Shown here in pieces: positions 1 through 12,873 of a stretch of DNA of 64,000 bases. The notes below the pieces were generated by a model that ran no database searches, was not told where the DNA came from, and was given only the letters and a program-made list of their open reading frames with translations. The DNA comes from Vesta saturnalis (Eukaryota; Arthropoda; Insecta; Coleoptera; Lampyridae), in the NCBI GenBank assembly GCA_036346205.1, contig JARFJB010001603.1, positions 913,501 to 977,500 on the forward strand. The letters run 5' to 3'. Position numbers and translations under genes: made by a program. Numbering within the stretch: position 1 is the first letter of the stretch; each line of letters begins with the position of its first letter.

Positions 1-640
1 TGTCGGCAACGTAAGTGAGAAACCATTGATTGGGGGAGGTATCACTATTTAGCCTTAAAGAATATTCATAGGTAATGAGAGCCACCTTGAGATACCGCTG
101 ACTTCGACGTAGGGACATCAAGGTAGATCCCCATAGCATCTCTCTTGCAATTGAAAATTAACCTTGACCTTGAAGCGGGTTGCGCGTACGTGCAAATAAA
201 CTTTAAGATAGGCAATGAGAGCGACCTTGACCATTCCCTGCCAGGTGGCCTTAAAGCAGGGACGATGACCTCGAAGAATACGCGGGAAATGTTACCAACC
301 TTGACTCAGCCAAATTCTAAGAGTTGCTTGGTGACCTTGAACATTTCCTGCCACGTGGCATTGAAATTCTAGGAATTTGATGCTGGGAACGTGACCATGA
401 AAACCGTTGACTTCGACGTAGGGAATCTGAGTCCCCATACGTAAGTTTGAAGAATATACGCAGGCAGCGTGTACTGTGGGTCCTTTGAAAACTTTGACAT
501 AGGTAATGTGTATGTGATCGTGTACTTGGACGCAGGTAATGTGTACGATGATCTTGAAGAATAGGTAGGCAATGTGATGACCTTGACTTTGAAAACAATG
601 TACTTAGACGTAGGCAATATCATAAAATATATGCGATCTT
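1..640. repeat. degenerate minisatellite
   Basis: The stretch is built from diverged copies of short blocks such as 'gtaggcaatgtga', 'gaccttgaa' and 'gacgtagg', recurring every few tens of bases in changing order (near 190-230, 405-425, 495-560 and 570-620). No stable period or open frame stands out, and the short frames here are incidental. It is cut on the left by the window edge and ends on the right at a mariner fragment. Confidence 0.55.
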
Positions 641-823
641 AACACGCACTTCAAATTTGGAGTAAGTTTCGATTGGAAGTGACATTTTGCAACTGTCACT
701 GAGCACGTTGTACATAACCTAAAACAATGATAATCACATCTAAAATGCGTGCAAGTTTAAACCTGATCAGAGCAACGTAGGCGATGTGCCGCGCAAGTAT
801 ATCTTAGTAACCGGACATCCCCC
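641..823 (-). mobile_element. 5' fragment of a mariner element
   Basis: Read on the minus strand, this 183-bp piece matches the first part of the mariner at 34964-36286: the terminal repeat containing 'gatgtccggttacta', the leader with 'cttgcacgcattttagatgtg', and the transposase start reading MSLPIETYSKFEVRV. The match stops abruptly near 641. Because this copy keeps five bases that the larger copy lacks just after the start codon, it shows the ancestral frame. Only one end is present, so it is a truncated copy, not a MITE. Confidence 0.75.
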
Positions 824-897
824 AAATCGGAATCGAACCCATACCCTCTCATTTAATAGAGGAGCTCTCTACCATCTGAGATACAGCTGACACTATA
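824..897 (-). other. tRNA-like remnant
   Basis: The minus strand shows a B-box-like 'GGTTCGATTCC' and an A-box/D-arm-like 'ATCTCAGATGGTAGAGA' at roughly tRNA spacing, with a weak CCTCT/AGAGG anticodon-type stem. The acceptor ends do not pair and the T stem has a mismatch. It is probably a decayed tRNA pseudogene or the head of a tRNA-derived SINE. It starts immediately beside the mariner terminus at 823. Confidence 0.35.
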
Positions 898-1089
898 TCC
901 TACACGACAAGATATACACACATTAAAGTTCCGTTGAATACGCGACACCAAAGTTTCCATGAAAGCAATACTTACTTATGGTACTTCGTGCATAAAAAAT
1001 AAACATCTGGTGTGGGACAACATCGACATTCCAACCTCCAAAGTAGAGCTTGAAATAAATGAATTAATCCTAAAAATAACAATTTATGT

Positions 1090-1624
1090 TAGATTTCATG
1101 CCAGATAGAAGTTAATAGACACTTAGATGCTACCTTGACAAAAATTCAAAAGCGGCCGTATAAAAATATCGATAATACAGTTTACGCACTTTCAATCTTA
1201 TTTAATTAATTTTTAATATATTTTGGCTTCCTATTAAAATATTTTATATAGAAAAGTTATGCGAAAATAAATTATAAGCATAATCGTTATTTAGATATTG
1301 AGACAGTTTGAACTTAAATTCCACCTTAGGAATTTTTTCCGCCAAATTATGCCTCGCATCAAAAAATTGCACATAACATAATTAATCGATATGCCTAAGA
1401 TCTATATTTAGGTATTTTTGAAATATGTGGCAGAAAAACCAAAAACTGCCCCTAAAAAATCCCGCCCCATTCCGTTGGCGAATTCCTCCTAAAATCTAAT
1501 CAGTTCCAGGAGAAATGAAATGGAGCTTAAATACAAAATTTCAAGTACGTACGTTTTATGGTTCTAAAGTTATTGTGGATACTAACATACATCCACCTAC
1601 ACACGCACGCACACGTACATACAC

Positions 1625-1682
<58 letters not shown>

Positions 1683-1686
1683 ACAC

Positions 1687-1728
<42 letters not shown>

Positions 1729-2708
1729 CACACGCACACACGCACACGTCTGTACTTCTGTGCGTGTGTGCGGGTCTACGTGCGTGCGTTGGAACCTTAA
1801 TACATACGTACCTGAATTTTTGTATTTAAGCTTCATTTCATTTCGCCCAGAACTGATTATTTTTGGGAGAAATGCAGCAGTGGGTGGGTTCATTAGGGGC
1901 AATTTTTGGTTTTTATCAAATATTTCAAAGGCATAAAAATTCCGAGGTACAGATCTTAAAGAACATCGATTAATTATGTTCTATGCAATTTTTTGATACG
2001 AGGTGTATTTGGTGGCAGAAAATCATATCTGAAAAACGACGAATTTCGTAAGAAAATGTGAAGAAAATTTAATTCCACGTAACTTTTCGGGGGTCATAGC
2101 ATAAGTGCATCAAAATTACCGATAATTTTGCATGAAAGCGTGTTATCTAAAAGAGGCATGATTTTATTTTCATATTTTTTGCGAAAGAGCCCGACACTGA
2201 AAGTGGAGAGCTCTTTTAAAAAGATATGAAAATGAATGATTGCAGTTTTAAAGAAAACACACTTGAATGCAAAATTTTATATTTCCCGAATAATTAACAA
2301 AACTAAATAATCATATTTATTAGACACGTTTAAGAAATTATTATAATTGGTTAACAAAATATTGGAACGAATTTAACATTAGATATAAATTCTTCTTTAA
2401 TTTTTCAACAATGAGGTTTCCCTGGATACGCACAAGACAATTATCGAAGTGCAATTTTCAATTTGGACAGTGCAGCTACCTTTGTAATTTTTCAATAATT
2501 TCATTCCTCTTATGGAATCTTTTATATATGAGGAAATATTCCATATAAAGTATTTTAATACCAAGCCAAAATGCATTAAAAATTAATTATATAAGATTGA
2601 AAATGCTTAAACTGTTATCGATATTTTTATAGAACCGGGCGGCTTTGGAATTTTTTCAAGTTAGCATCTAGATGTCTATAATTAACCTCTATCTCACATG
2701 AAACCTTA
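1090..2708. mobile_element. foldback element with CA-repeat core
   Basis: The two sides form a long imperfect inverted repeat. The left arm runs from about 1090 to 1590, the right from about 2708 back to 1790. Matching landmarks are 'tttcatgccagatagaagttaat' against the reverse of 'attaacctctatctcacatgaaa', 'tcgataatacagtt' against 'aactgttatcgata', and 'ccaaaaactgcccct' against 'aggggcaatttttgg'. The right arm has a few hundred extra bases near 2060-2480. The centre (about 1596-1780) is CA/GT microsatellite. No transposase is present, so this is a non-autonomous foldback element of unknown superfamily. Target duplications were not recognised. Confidence 0.65.
1596..1780. repeat. CA microsatellite at the foldback centre
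   Basis: A CA tract with interspersed CG steps ('acacgcacac') fills 1596-1750 and passes into a GT-rich piece to 1780, so the tract itself is partly self-complementary and forms the tip of the foldback structure. The His/Thr- and Val/Cys-repeat frames here are artefacts of the dinucleotide repeat. Confidence 0.85.
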
Positions 2709-3849
2709 AACGTCCATCTGACATTGTTGTATTTTTTTACAATGTTGCCTATTTTTGTTATGAACGTATTAAAACAGAGTTGCATAATTATGTTCAAAAA
2801 TTGTTATTATTCAAATTATTTCATTCCTTTCAATCTCCAGTTTGTAGGTTGAAAGGTAATGTCACAATATTTTTAATATTGTATATATTAACGTTGTTAT
2901 ACAAAAAAACTCTTTCATTTGCGCTTGTGGTTAAAATACAGGTTTTTATACACTGAAATAAGTTGCTAAGGAAACCTTTTAAGCACAGTGTAGTTAAAAT
3001 AAAATGTGTCTATTCTTTTATGTTATCCAAATTGCTAGGGACACTTTAACATTAGCTTTGCTGTTACTAGATTCGTAACGTATGAGCACAAAATAAAATA
3101 GAATACCTATTGTACTTGACAATTAACATCTTGTGAAAGATGTTAATGCTTTCGCCTCATGTTAAAATGTCCCACTGTTGTCCTGTATAATAAATTATTA
3201 AAATATTAATAATGGTAAACAAATTACAAAAAGTTGTTACACATGTCGCACAAGCAGATAAATGTCAAGATGATTACTCATATGAAATTTATTACTAGCA
3301 TTCAACATATGTATACGTTTTTAATATGTGCTACTCATTATTTTTTACGCATTTAAAAATGATTACTATTATTATTATCATTATTATATTTATTATTATT
3401 TTCTCTTCCTCGGTTAATAAAGTTTTATGGCTTACTAGTAGAGTGGTAGATGTTGCTGTTGTCAAGCAATGTTATAATGTCATTTAACATTAATAAACTA
3501 AACTAAAAATAATGGTAGGTAACAGTTCTATAATAAACAAAGCAAGAGAAAAACTGTTTTTGACTAACAATAACATTTATATTGCTACCATGAGAAATAG
3601 CAAAATTATTAACATTGAAATCCGAATATTAATAATAGTAATAGCAGTTTATTGCCCAACAAAACTAAATCCAATTACTGTACTGTTTAAGACATGCAAA
3701 AGCACATAGTTTATTCAGATATATCTAACAGATACACGTAATAAAAGAAAAAGAAAAAAAGAGTACCCTACTTCCTACAATTAAAAAGACAAAATAATGT
3801 AGCTTAGCCACGTGCTGGTATTTAAAACAAGATGATTGGTTAAAAACCA
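2709..3849. other. AT-rich stretch, no gene seen
   Basis: AT-rich sequence with no convincing coding frame. A short plus-strand frame near 3600-3660 reads IIVIAVYCPTKLNP, which vaguely resembles a LINE endonuclease strand, but it is too short to assign. ATT-rich microsatellite-like sequence lies near 3364-3400. Confidence 0.5.
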
Positions 3850-4900
3850 GTTATGTGCCTTTTCCAGTTCTAATTTGCTTTTGATATAACTTTTGGGAGA
3901 CTACAATCACTTACTAGAAGCGAAGTATCATCAGCAAACATAACATGGTTGTTACTACCAAAATCGTTTACATAGAGAACATAAAGTAAGGGCCCTAAAA
4001 CGGAGCCTTGAGGTACAGCCACAGAATATTTCAATACATTTGATTGAAGTCCATTTATTTCAACATAATGAAGTCTGTTTTCCAGATAACTTTCAGACCA
4101 TTTTCGGCTAGTAGCGCGTATACCATACAGTTCTAAGTTTTGCAACAACATAGAATGAGGAACTAGATCAAATGCCTTACTTACATCTAATAATATTCGC
4201 AATGAAGTTTTTTCTTGCTTAAATTATCATATACTTTGTTTATAAAGGTTACGATACTTGTTGATAAGTTTTTACGAAAACCGAATTGATTATCCTTAAA
4301 TAATTGATACTTTTTAAAAAAGCAAATTTTCTATTCAGAAACGTATTTTTAAAAAAATGTTCGAAATACTTGAAAGTGCTATTGGACGCTAATTTTCAAT
4401 ATTAGTTGTAGATCCAGATTTATGCAATGGTTTTATTGTTGCAATTTTTAGTTTTCCTGGGAAACAGCCTTCCGTCACAAAACAGTTAAGAATGTTCGCA
4501 AGGGGTTTCAAGATATAAATAGCGCATTTTTAAGCAGATTAAATTTTCTAATTATATCTAATGCCTTATTCTCAGTTATTGGATGAAAATAAAGTGAATT
4601 AGCTGAATTAAGAATGTTGATATCATTAGGAAGTGCTGCATTGTCTACAATGATTCGACGTGCTGTAACCATGTTACGTACAGAGTTCAAATAGTTATTG
4701 AAGTGATCTGCTACCTGATATGGATCCGACACTAAGTTATTATCAACATTTAACAGAGTTTCCTTTACATTTGAGTTGTATTTATTTAAATTAATTATCC
4801 TCCACGCTGCTTTGGATTTGTTTTCTTATTTATTATCGAATTAAAATACATTCGTTTGGCTTTTTTTAGTAATTGCTGCCTATAGATACTTATATTTTTT
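3850..4900 (-). pseudogene. LINE reverse transcriptase remnant (LINE A)
   Basis: Minus-strand frames give an ordered reverse transcriptase of the CR1/Jockey type: a linker with KKAKRMYFNSIIN near 4840, VSDPYQVADHFNNY near 4720, the palm motif LLDVSKAFDLV near 4180, the PQGSVLGPLLYVLYVNDF loop near 4000, the FADDTSLL catalytic box near 3935, and a thumb-like EKAHNWFLTN near 3850. The canonical YADD is FADD. Several stops and frameshifts between 4250 and 4510 separate the pieces, so it is dead. Its upstream side is cut near 4900, exactly where the 3' end of another LINE begins. The endonuclease half is missing. Confidence 0.85.
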
Positions 4901-4904
4901 ATTA

Positions 4905-7320
4905 ACTTAACTTAAGTTAACCTTCACGCCATTCCCTTTCGGGGTAGGCAAAATAATCCCTGCCTCTTATTTATTTTTCATTCACAATCTTTCTCCATGG
5001 TTTTCTATCTCCGCATACCTCCCTAGCTTCCGCAAGATTCATACATAGTCTCTGACATGCCCTTTTGTTTTTAAAACTCCTTACCTTTTTTTCCATTATC
5101 ATAGATTCTACTACATTCAGGCAAGTTTTACGCGGCCTACCAGGTCCGGCCTTTCCCTAACCTCACCCACATATATTTGTTTGGTTAATCTTGCGTTGTT
5201 CATTCTCTCAATGTGACCAAACCACCGTAATGTACAACTCTTATATCTATCCATCATCGTCTTTTACTCACCACACTCCCTCATTATGCATTTATTTTTT
5301 ATCTTGTCCTTTCTCGTTTTACCACATGCGCTTCTCAGGAATGAACCCACGGCATTTATTTTTCTGTCGTCCTTTTTTGACATACCCATGTCTCACTTCC
5401 ATACAGTACTGACGGGACGAATACGCCATTATAGATTGCTCGTTTCGCAGCTAGGCTCATGCTTTCATTTCTTATTATCGTCAACATACTTCCAATCACT
5501 TTCCTTCCAGCATTGACCCTTCGTCCAATCTCGCTCTCAATTGTACCATCTGCAGTAAACATTCTACCGAGATATACCAGCCCGTCCACTTGCTCCACAA
5601 TTTCATCTCCTTTCCACCTTCCCGATTGTACACCACAATCTTAGTTTTGTTCACGTTTACCTTTAGGTCCATGCTCTCACAGACTGTATCAAACTTCCTC
5701 AGAACGGCTTGCAGCTGATCCGCACTGTCACTTAATAAGACTGTGTCATCTGCATACACCAGGAGTCGTACATTTACGTCACCAACCATTACACCATTTG
5801 TATCGTTACATGCTTGTGTAAGACATTTATCCATGTATACATTGAACAACCACGGTGACATCACAAAGCCTTGTCGCATTCCTTGCTCAATATTAAAGTT
5901 TTCTCTACCTCATTTATTCCAATATCCTTCTTTTTTTGGACCCATTTCCAGAAGAGTTTTTTGTTTCCCTCAAAATCATTCTGCATTTTCTCTCCTTCCA
6001 CAGCTATCACTTCCTCTTTACTTATACTCACTGCCTCCTTCGCTTCTTCGTTTCTTAATCTGTACACCTCATACAATCGTTTCTTCTCAGTCTCATTTTT
6101 TGCAACAATCATTGCCATGTACGCATCTATTTTCTTACATACTGCCTTTTTTACCGACTCATTCCACCAAGCACATTTTTTCTGCCTACCTACAATCACT
6201 CTTCCACATATTCGCACGGCACAATTGACAACAGAGTTTTACAAGCTTATCCATGCACTTTCAACGTCAGTGTCTTTTATTTGTTCGTTCCAGACAGTTT
6301 CATTCACATTCAACTCTTTATTCACACCATCTGCGTATTTCATTCCCGCAATATTATCCACTAGTTTGTCAACCCTAATTCTGGACGTTCGCACTACGTT
6401 TGCTTTCCTTCTCCACACCCACTTTTGCGATAAACACACTCTCGATACAACCAAAAAGTGGTGCGATCCACATTCCGCTCCGCGCATTACTTTTGTGTCT
6501 TTCACCAGGTTTCTAAGCCGTTCATCATACTCTATCAAGTCTATCATATTTTTAGATTCACCTCTTTGCCATGTATACATATGCACATTTTTATGTTTAA
6601 ACCACGTATTGGATACAAACAGGCTTCTCTCCACACAGATGTTCAGCAGGTGTTCACCGTACTCATTGATTCTTTGGTCTCCGAACTTTCCTAGAACGCG
6701 TTCACTATGTTCTCTCTGTACACCCACCCATCCGTTCCCCAATATAATCACTCTTTCGTTTGGCTTACATACTTTCAACACGTTCTCTACTTCATTCCAG
6801 AAGCTCTCACGCTCCTGATCTCTTTCTCCATTCACTGGTGCATAGCATGCAATAAGAAAAATTCTTCGAAACTCCACTTTCATTCTAACCCATATTACCC
6901 GGGGAGATACCAATTCGTACCGTTTAACACATCTTTTCGCTCTTTCACTTATGATCATCCCAACTCCTTTTGCGCCATGCACTTCGGTCTCAACTCCCGA
7001 CCATAGTGCCAGGCTGCCATCCTCCATCTCCACAGCATCCTTTCCTTTGCGCTCTGTCTCCGATACACACAGAATATCAAGGTGTCTTTCGTACATTACA
7101 TTCGCAATTTCAAATTATTTACCATGAATGCCTCTAACATTCCACGTACCGACTCGCCATTCATTCCTTGCACAGTCGTCAGCAACGGGGCCTATCTGTT
7201 TCGACCTTAACCGCCCCTTGTAGCCAGGTCGATCCGAAGCAATTGTATTGTTTTCTTGAGTAATATCATAGCGAGCAGACCGGTTACTGGCCAAATCGTG
7301 CCCCGGGCGATGTAGCATTC
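4905..7320 (-). pseudogene. LINE with endonuclease and partial RT (LINE B)
   Basis: The endonuclease begins with WRVGTWNVRGIHGK near 7120, followed by LDILCVSET, an intact stretch to about 6239, then a linker (5861-6217). The RT resumes at MRQGFVMSPWLFNVYMDKC (about 5880) with LLVYADDTVLLSD and continues through VPSVLYGSETWV (about 5400) to RWFGHIERM near 5215. The RT fingers and the first palm aspartate between the linker and RQGF are missing, an internal deletion. The endonuclease is also damaged: the expected LGDFN reads LGNGW, and the SDH box reads SHH. The clade is uncertain; the YGSETW region resembles RTE-like or related insect LINEs. It abuts LINE A at its 3' end, so it probably inserted there. 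Confidence 0.85.
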
Positions 7321-7330
7321 CCTACTAACG

Positions 7331-10040
7331 GTATCGTCCTACTACCGGACAGTTATGTCTACTGTCACGACATAATAGATAGATATAAATAATAGATCGC
7401 ATACTTACTGTATGAATCTCAAAATGTACATATACATGTAATTTTTTTTTCTTTCTTACCTGCCCTTCAATCACACCACGCGTTTCAACTATACTGCTCT
7501 ATAGGCGATTCCTGGTTCCGCGCCCCGCACCGGACTTGCTGGTATTTATTAGCGACCAAATGATTCAATTATTATTTATAATTTTTTATTTTTTATAATA
7601 TACATTAATTTCATTACAACCCGAATGTGTGTATGGTATAAATTGGCAGTAAAACGAAATAACAGGTGTACTAAATTTTGCGTACAATAGGATAGTTCAT
7701 CATACACCAGTCCAAATAGGGGTTGAAATGACATAAAACCGGAAAAGGGCGCCAGAGTATTTGAAATGTCACGATAGGGGTCAGTTTATAGCGTGCTCAA
7801 AATACTCAAATAACTCGCTTACCTAAACGTAACCTTCGCAAGCGGCGCTGGGACAAGCTGGTCTCGCCAACCTGAAAGGCTTCAAAATATTTGCATGCTT
7901 AACTAAAATAATGCGCGCCGCAAAAATCAATCACTAATTTGATAAGAAAACAACAATCTATTGTTACGTTACGCTATTAAAATTCGATTCTCAAGTAATC
8001 ACTTCCAAAAACAAAAAACACTTTCATTCTGTACACAACCACTTGAAATTGAATTCTTCAAATTGCAATTTAGTATGGTCAAGTCATAAAAGAAAGTAAT
8101 GCCGTGATTTATCGGCCTCTAAATGTTACGCTATAATTAAATAATCACTTGAAATACTTTCGGCCGTAATTTTTTTATTTAAAATGTACACAATGTAATG
8201 ACGTTAATTAGAAGAGCAAATTAAAAAAACAATACATAAAAAATGCGTGCCGTCGGATGATGTGTAATAATAGGTTTACATTAAACAAACAAAAAGCTAA
8301 GTCCGATAACCTAAAGATATGTAATGTAAATAAATAATAATACATCTGATACCATACTGTTCATATGAGAGTTGCATCAGCTAGTTATCTAAATGGGTTG
8401 TGTCCCTACCTAGGTTCATGACGACCTTTTACTAGAATTACCGTAATTTCGATATACCAAAATAACAAATATAGATAGAACACTCAAATAAATTTAGAGC
8501 ATCATATAAATAAATGCATTGGTCTTAAAAATTTAAACGTTAAAATAATCAGGAGTTACTCACCAACAGAACAGTGTGTTCATACGTTTATACATACAGA
8601 TAACATAATAATGAAATACACACAAGAATTTACTTAACTTTGACAATCACAATAATAAAAAAAACATAGAAATGTTACCTTACTTGGTGAAGACCCTTTT
8701 GTTACACAGACACCTACGATGGAGTGAGAGGGTGACCTCGACGATATGATTGAAGCTGAGGCGACACTCTCAACTTCCAGTATCATAGAGCTAGTAACTG
8801 CTTCCTTTGCAGCACGCGTTTTGATTCACACCTCAATTGATCGTGTGTACACTAATATTTACACTTTTATTCTCCGTTAATTATACACAAAAGCTAGTTT
8901 ATTTACAGCACGTTATTTATTATCTTCACTCTAATAATGTACAAGTTCGGAATAATTCGTAATATTCTTAAATTACGAAAAACGTTTTTTTTTATTTACA
9001 GCAGATTATTTGAGTTATCGGCGCACTGTGAACTTTACGTTTGAAACTTTAGAACGAACGTTATATTTTTCTGCAAAAAAAGCGAAAACTTCTCCAAAGA
9101 ACGACGAAAGCATTTGGTAACTTCAAACACTAAACGTCCTTCCGGATCTCGATAAGTCTCTATGGACCAACTGCACGCAACGATAAACTGGTCTAGTGAA
9201 GGATGAACAATTACATGATCCCTTACTTGGGTTGTGAGAGAATGAGAACCCTGCTACGATAGTTCCTTCGATGCGGAGCTTGGTCAACGTTGTTCTGAGG
9301 TAATCACTACGTCAGCGTAACGAAAAAAAACTGGACGTTTTTTACGCCTAAGCTACTATTGCCCTCGTGAATAATTTCACTTGTCGCCACATTGGTTTTT
9401 TTAAGCCCCCTTCATTTAATTAGGCAATTAAAGAAAAAGATACTCGCATCCCCGAATTCAAACTCGAAAATCGTCGGAAGAAATTACAACGTCAACAACA
9501 CCTACCTCTTCTCGAAACCTTAACTAAGTAAAGGATATATGGTAAAGACAAATTCTTTGTTTGAAACCAAACTCGTATCAACAGAAACGGTTCCGAACTG
9601 GCTATTGCAAAAGATGTAACATACAATGTAATAATTTGAAGGCGTCCTTAATTTAATTTTATATGATGCAACCTCAACTTGATTTAACGAAATTGACCCA
9701 ATTTAAAATAACAAAAACATTTATTTATACAAAACTGTCCTTATTTACAAAGACACTAACGAATATTTCCTCTCAACTTAGTAAAAGGGTTTTCCTAAAC
9801 ATCGATACCAAAAATGGTAAATCACACTTTCCTTTTAAACATTCATTTTATTCTGGTCAACAACAAAAGCTTCATTTTCGTTTTAGAAAATAACAAAAAA
9901 AATTCCTAAACCTTTTAAATACGCAAAAGCCGAAAGAAAACGTTACGATAGAAAAGCTTCCCCAAACATTGATGCGTTATTACATCCAATTACGAAAGTT
10001 TATACTACATTTAAGATGTACGGTACTAACAAATAATTTA
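7331..10040. other. no gene seen
   Basis: About 2.7 kb of AT-rich sequence with no supported coding frame, RNA gene or clear terminal repeat. The reading frame at 9663-9893 has no recognisable motif and a composition expected of AT-rich noise. Confidence 0.5.
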
Positions 10041-11517
10041 TAATTTCGAAAATTATACAAATCTTTGATAAAAGTCAAGGACCCATGACATGTCAACAAG
10101 TAAAGATTTTTTAAGTTTTGACAAGAAACTTTCAGACCGTTTGTTACCTACATATTATTTTTAATTTTAGTTTTACTATTTTTTGATGCTTTAAGTGGAA
10201 ATGCTATATTGAATAAGTTAAATTTCGTATCAACATTATAATTTGAACATAGCATTTCTGTCCAGTGTTCATTAGCTAACAAGGAGCATAAATATCTAAT
10301 ACTATTCGTATTGTTTAATGCTCTTCGTTTACACCTTTTTGTTGCATATTGAAATTTGTATTGAGAAAAACGGTCATAAATTGAGCCCTATGATCACTAA
10401 TTGCATTTTTTACGACAATTAAGAGTTTGGCCTTTTATATTAACGCAAATATTGTCTATACAGTTATTGCCGCGAGTTGGCTGAAAAATAGTTGCTACAA
10501 TGCAATATGAAGCTAAAATATCAATTAATTCATTGCGTGCTATACATAGTGTTAAAAAATTTATATTAAAATCTCCGCAAATAACCAATTTAGTATTTTT
10601 ATTTTTCATGAAGGTTAACTCAATGCCATTATTTAATTTTGTTAAAAACATGTCGACATTGCCATTTGGGTTTCTATACAAGGCTATGATAACAATGTAA
10701 TTATTATTACTGATGAACATTCAAACTCTCTATTAACAGACAAGTTGGTTACATAATTTAATTCTACATATTTAAAATTATTTTTTATAAAAATATACAC
10801 AACCATTTTTATAATTACTTGTAATATAGTAACTGCATACTACATATGAACTAAGCTTCAGAGACGTTTGATCCCTTATTGCCCAATGTTCTGATACACA
10901 GAAAATCACACAATTTATATTGTGTAGGAACACTTCTAAATCTAATATTTTATTATGCATACATTGTACATTCTTGTGTATAATACGTACCTGTGTAGTA
11001 TCATTTTGTGTATTGCGTGTTTGCAAGGATACTACCCGTTGTTCTCCACTAAACTCTTCCTTCTAAAAAAAAAACGTGTTATGTAAGTTCCATAAGGTCA
11101 TTTTGTCGCATCAATTGCTGTTTGTAAGTTGATTAAATTAATTGCCACCTTGAATGATTTATAAAATTATGGAAACTTAGATCCTACTTCTTCACATATT
11201 ACTTCTGGAAAATCTTTGTTTAGGAAACTAATTGTATCATTTGTGGTTGTATCGGGATGCAATCTATAAACAAACCAATATGTTTTTTTGCTGCTACCTT
11301 TATATTTGGAATATCCTTAGTAAATCCTATTACGGCTTTGCTTTTTTGGAAATTATGGTGATACTTGATGCAGGTTTCTTATCCTGATTGCTTGTGTTGC
11401 TTAATATCTGCATATCGTTCTTATTTTTGGTGTAATACCCGAGTCAGCGTAGATGCAAGATTAGGTGCTGAAAAGCTTGATCTTGATTTATTTACATTAT
11501 TTACAATTCGACTTGCG
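10040..11517 (-). pseudogene. LINE C: ORF1 C-terminal part and endonuclease
   Basis: On the minus strand, 11400-11060 encodes the C-terminal domain typical of ORF1 in CR1/Jockey-like LINEs: YRLHPDTT, FLNKDFPEVICE, SKFP, then WPYGTYITRFFF. The next frame starts the ORF2 endonuclease: HKNVQCMHNKILDL (about 10970), FCVSEHW, IIALYRNPNGN, the catalytic LVICGDFNINF (about 10570), QPTRGNNCIDNI and ISDHRAQF (about 10385). A decayed linker follows to about 10040, where it is lost. Frameshifts separate the segments and no RT follows. Its ORF1 N-terminal part lies beyond the mariner at 11520-12871. Confidence 0.85.
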
Positions 11518-11519
11518 TA

Positions 11520-12871
11520 CGAGGGCATATTTTTATGTTATCTACCGAGCCGTGAAACAAAAAAGTGAGAATGTCAAACAAATTATTGAAAAATTTCTGT
11601 AACTGTTAGAAGTACACGTGCTAAGTTGTGCTTAGTTTGTGCCGTTTAGAGAGATTCGAGACAGTCTATTTGTCGATAAAATAAGTGAAACTAAGATTGA
11701 ACATCGCAGCGTAATAAAGTTCCTGACAAAACAAGGCAATGGTCCAAAAGTAATTCATGAAAGAATGGTTGCTGTGTATGGGGAAGATGCACCATCCTAT
11801 TTTCAAGTAAAATATTGGTCTAAACTGTTTCGATGAGGTTGAGAATCAATCAATGATGACTCAAAGTCCGGACGACCCGTTGAAGCTCGAACTGAAGACA
11901 TTGTGTGAAAAGTCAAAAACTTGGTACTTCATTGCTAATGAAGTTGGTATATCCGAAACAAGTGTCCTCAAAATGTGGCATGACGATTTGGGTATGATGA
12001 AGGTGTCTGCACGGTGGATACCCAAATTGCTTACACCTGAACAAAAACTGTACAGAAAAGAAGTTTCTCAAGAAAATTTCTCAAGAGCGGCAAACATATT
12101 TTTCCTCGAGTTATCACCGGGGATGAGACTTGGCCAAGACACAATTTTCTGGAAAAAAAACTGATGGTAACTGGGATGCTCAAGGGATCTTGCTTATTGA
12201 ACATATGTTGAGGGGTCTACCATAAATGGAGAGGTCTACGGAAACACAATTAAAAATTTAAAAACTGCTCTAGCGGAAAAACGCCCGCATTCTTATAAAC
12301 AAAAAACTTGTTGCTGCACGACAGTTGTCGGGTTCATCAATCAAAGTTTAGCAGATAATCAATAACCGTGGGTTTATAGAGTTAAGGCATCCACCTTATA
12401 GCCCCGACCTAGCCCCGTCAGACTGCTTCCTATTCCACGAGGTGAATGCTAGTGCACTACAGGGCTTTCTTGCAAAATACTAAAATATATATGGGGTATT
12501 TTTTATATTTGAAATATTCAGCTGTTTTAGAAATATTTAATAAAAAACAAAAATTGACCCTAATACCCCCCCGCAACTTACTTTTTTCGATTTTTTTCGA
12601 CCGCAATACTTTCTTGTTTAGCAAGAAACTAAACATTTAAAAAAAGCATCTCCGGTGAAAGCGTATGGCTTCTGATGAAGATCTTAAAGAAACTGTTGAA
12701 GAATATTTTGCAGGGTTACCGAAGGAATTTTTTGCTGAGGGTATGGGGCAATTGAAAGAAAGATGAAATAAGTGTATTAGTGTTGAAGGGAGTTATGTTG
12801 AAAAATAATTTTTTTTTGTTCTCTTATGTGCTTTATTCATGGGTACGTAGATAACATAAAATACGACCTCG
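11520..12871 (+). mobile_element. mariner element inside LINE C
   Basis: Terminal inverted repeats match: 'cgagggcatatttttatgtta' at the left and 'taacataaaatacgacctcg' at the right, flanked by TA at 11518-11519 and 12872-12873. The transposase is broken but ordered: RSVIKFLTKQGNGPKVIHER, SYFQVKYWSK, RESINDDSKSGRP, FIANEVGISETSV, KVSARWIPKLLTPEQK, PPYSPDLAPSDCFLF and, after an interruption, DEDLKETVEEYFAGLPKEF. The catalytic first aspartate region is degraded. About 200 bp (roughly 12440-12640) of unrelated AT-rich sequence sits inside the C-terminal part. Dead element; closest recalled relatives are insect mariners. Confidence 0.85.
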
Positions 12872-12873
12872 TA

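Noticed and set aside
3512..3709. Possible endonuclease fragment on the plus strand
   Set aside because: Only a dozen residues resemble a LINE strand motif; too little to support a feature.
5743..6818. Plus-strand frames of 161 and 315 codons
   Set aside because: They are antisense shadows of LINE B, whose minus-strand frames carry recognisable endonuclease and RT motifs.
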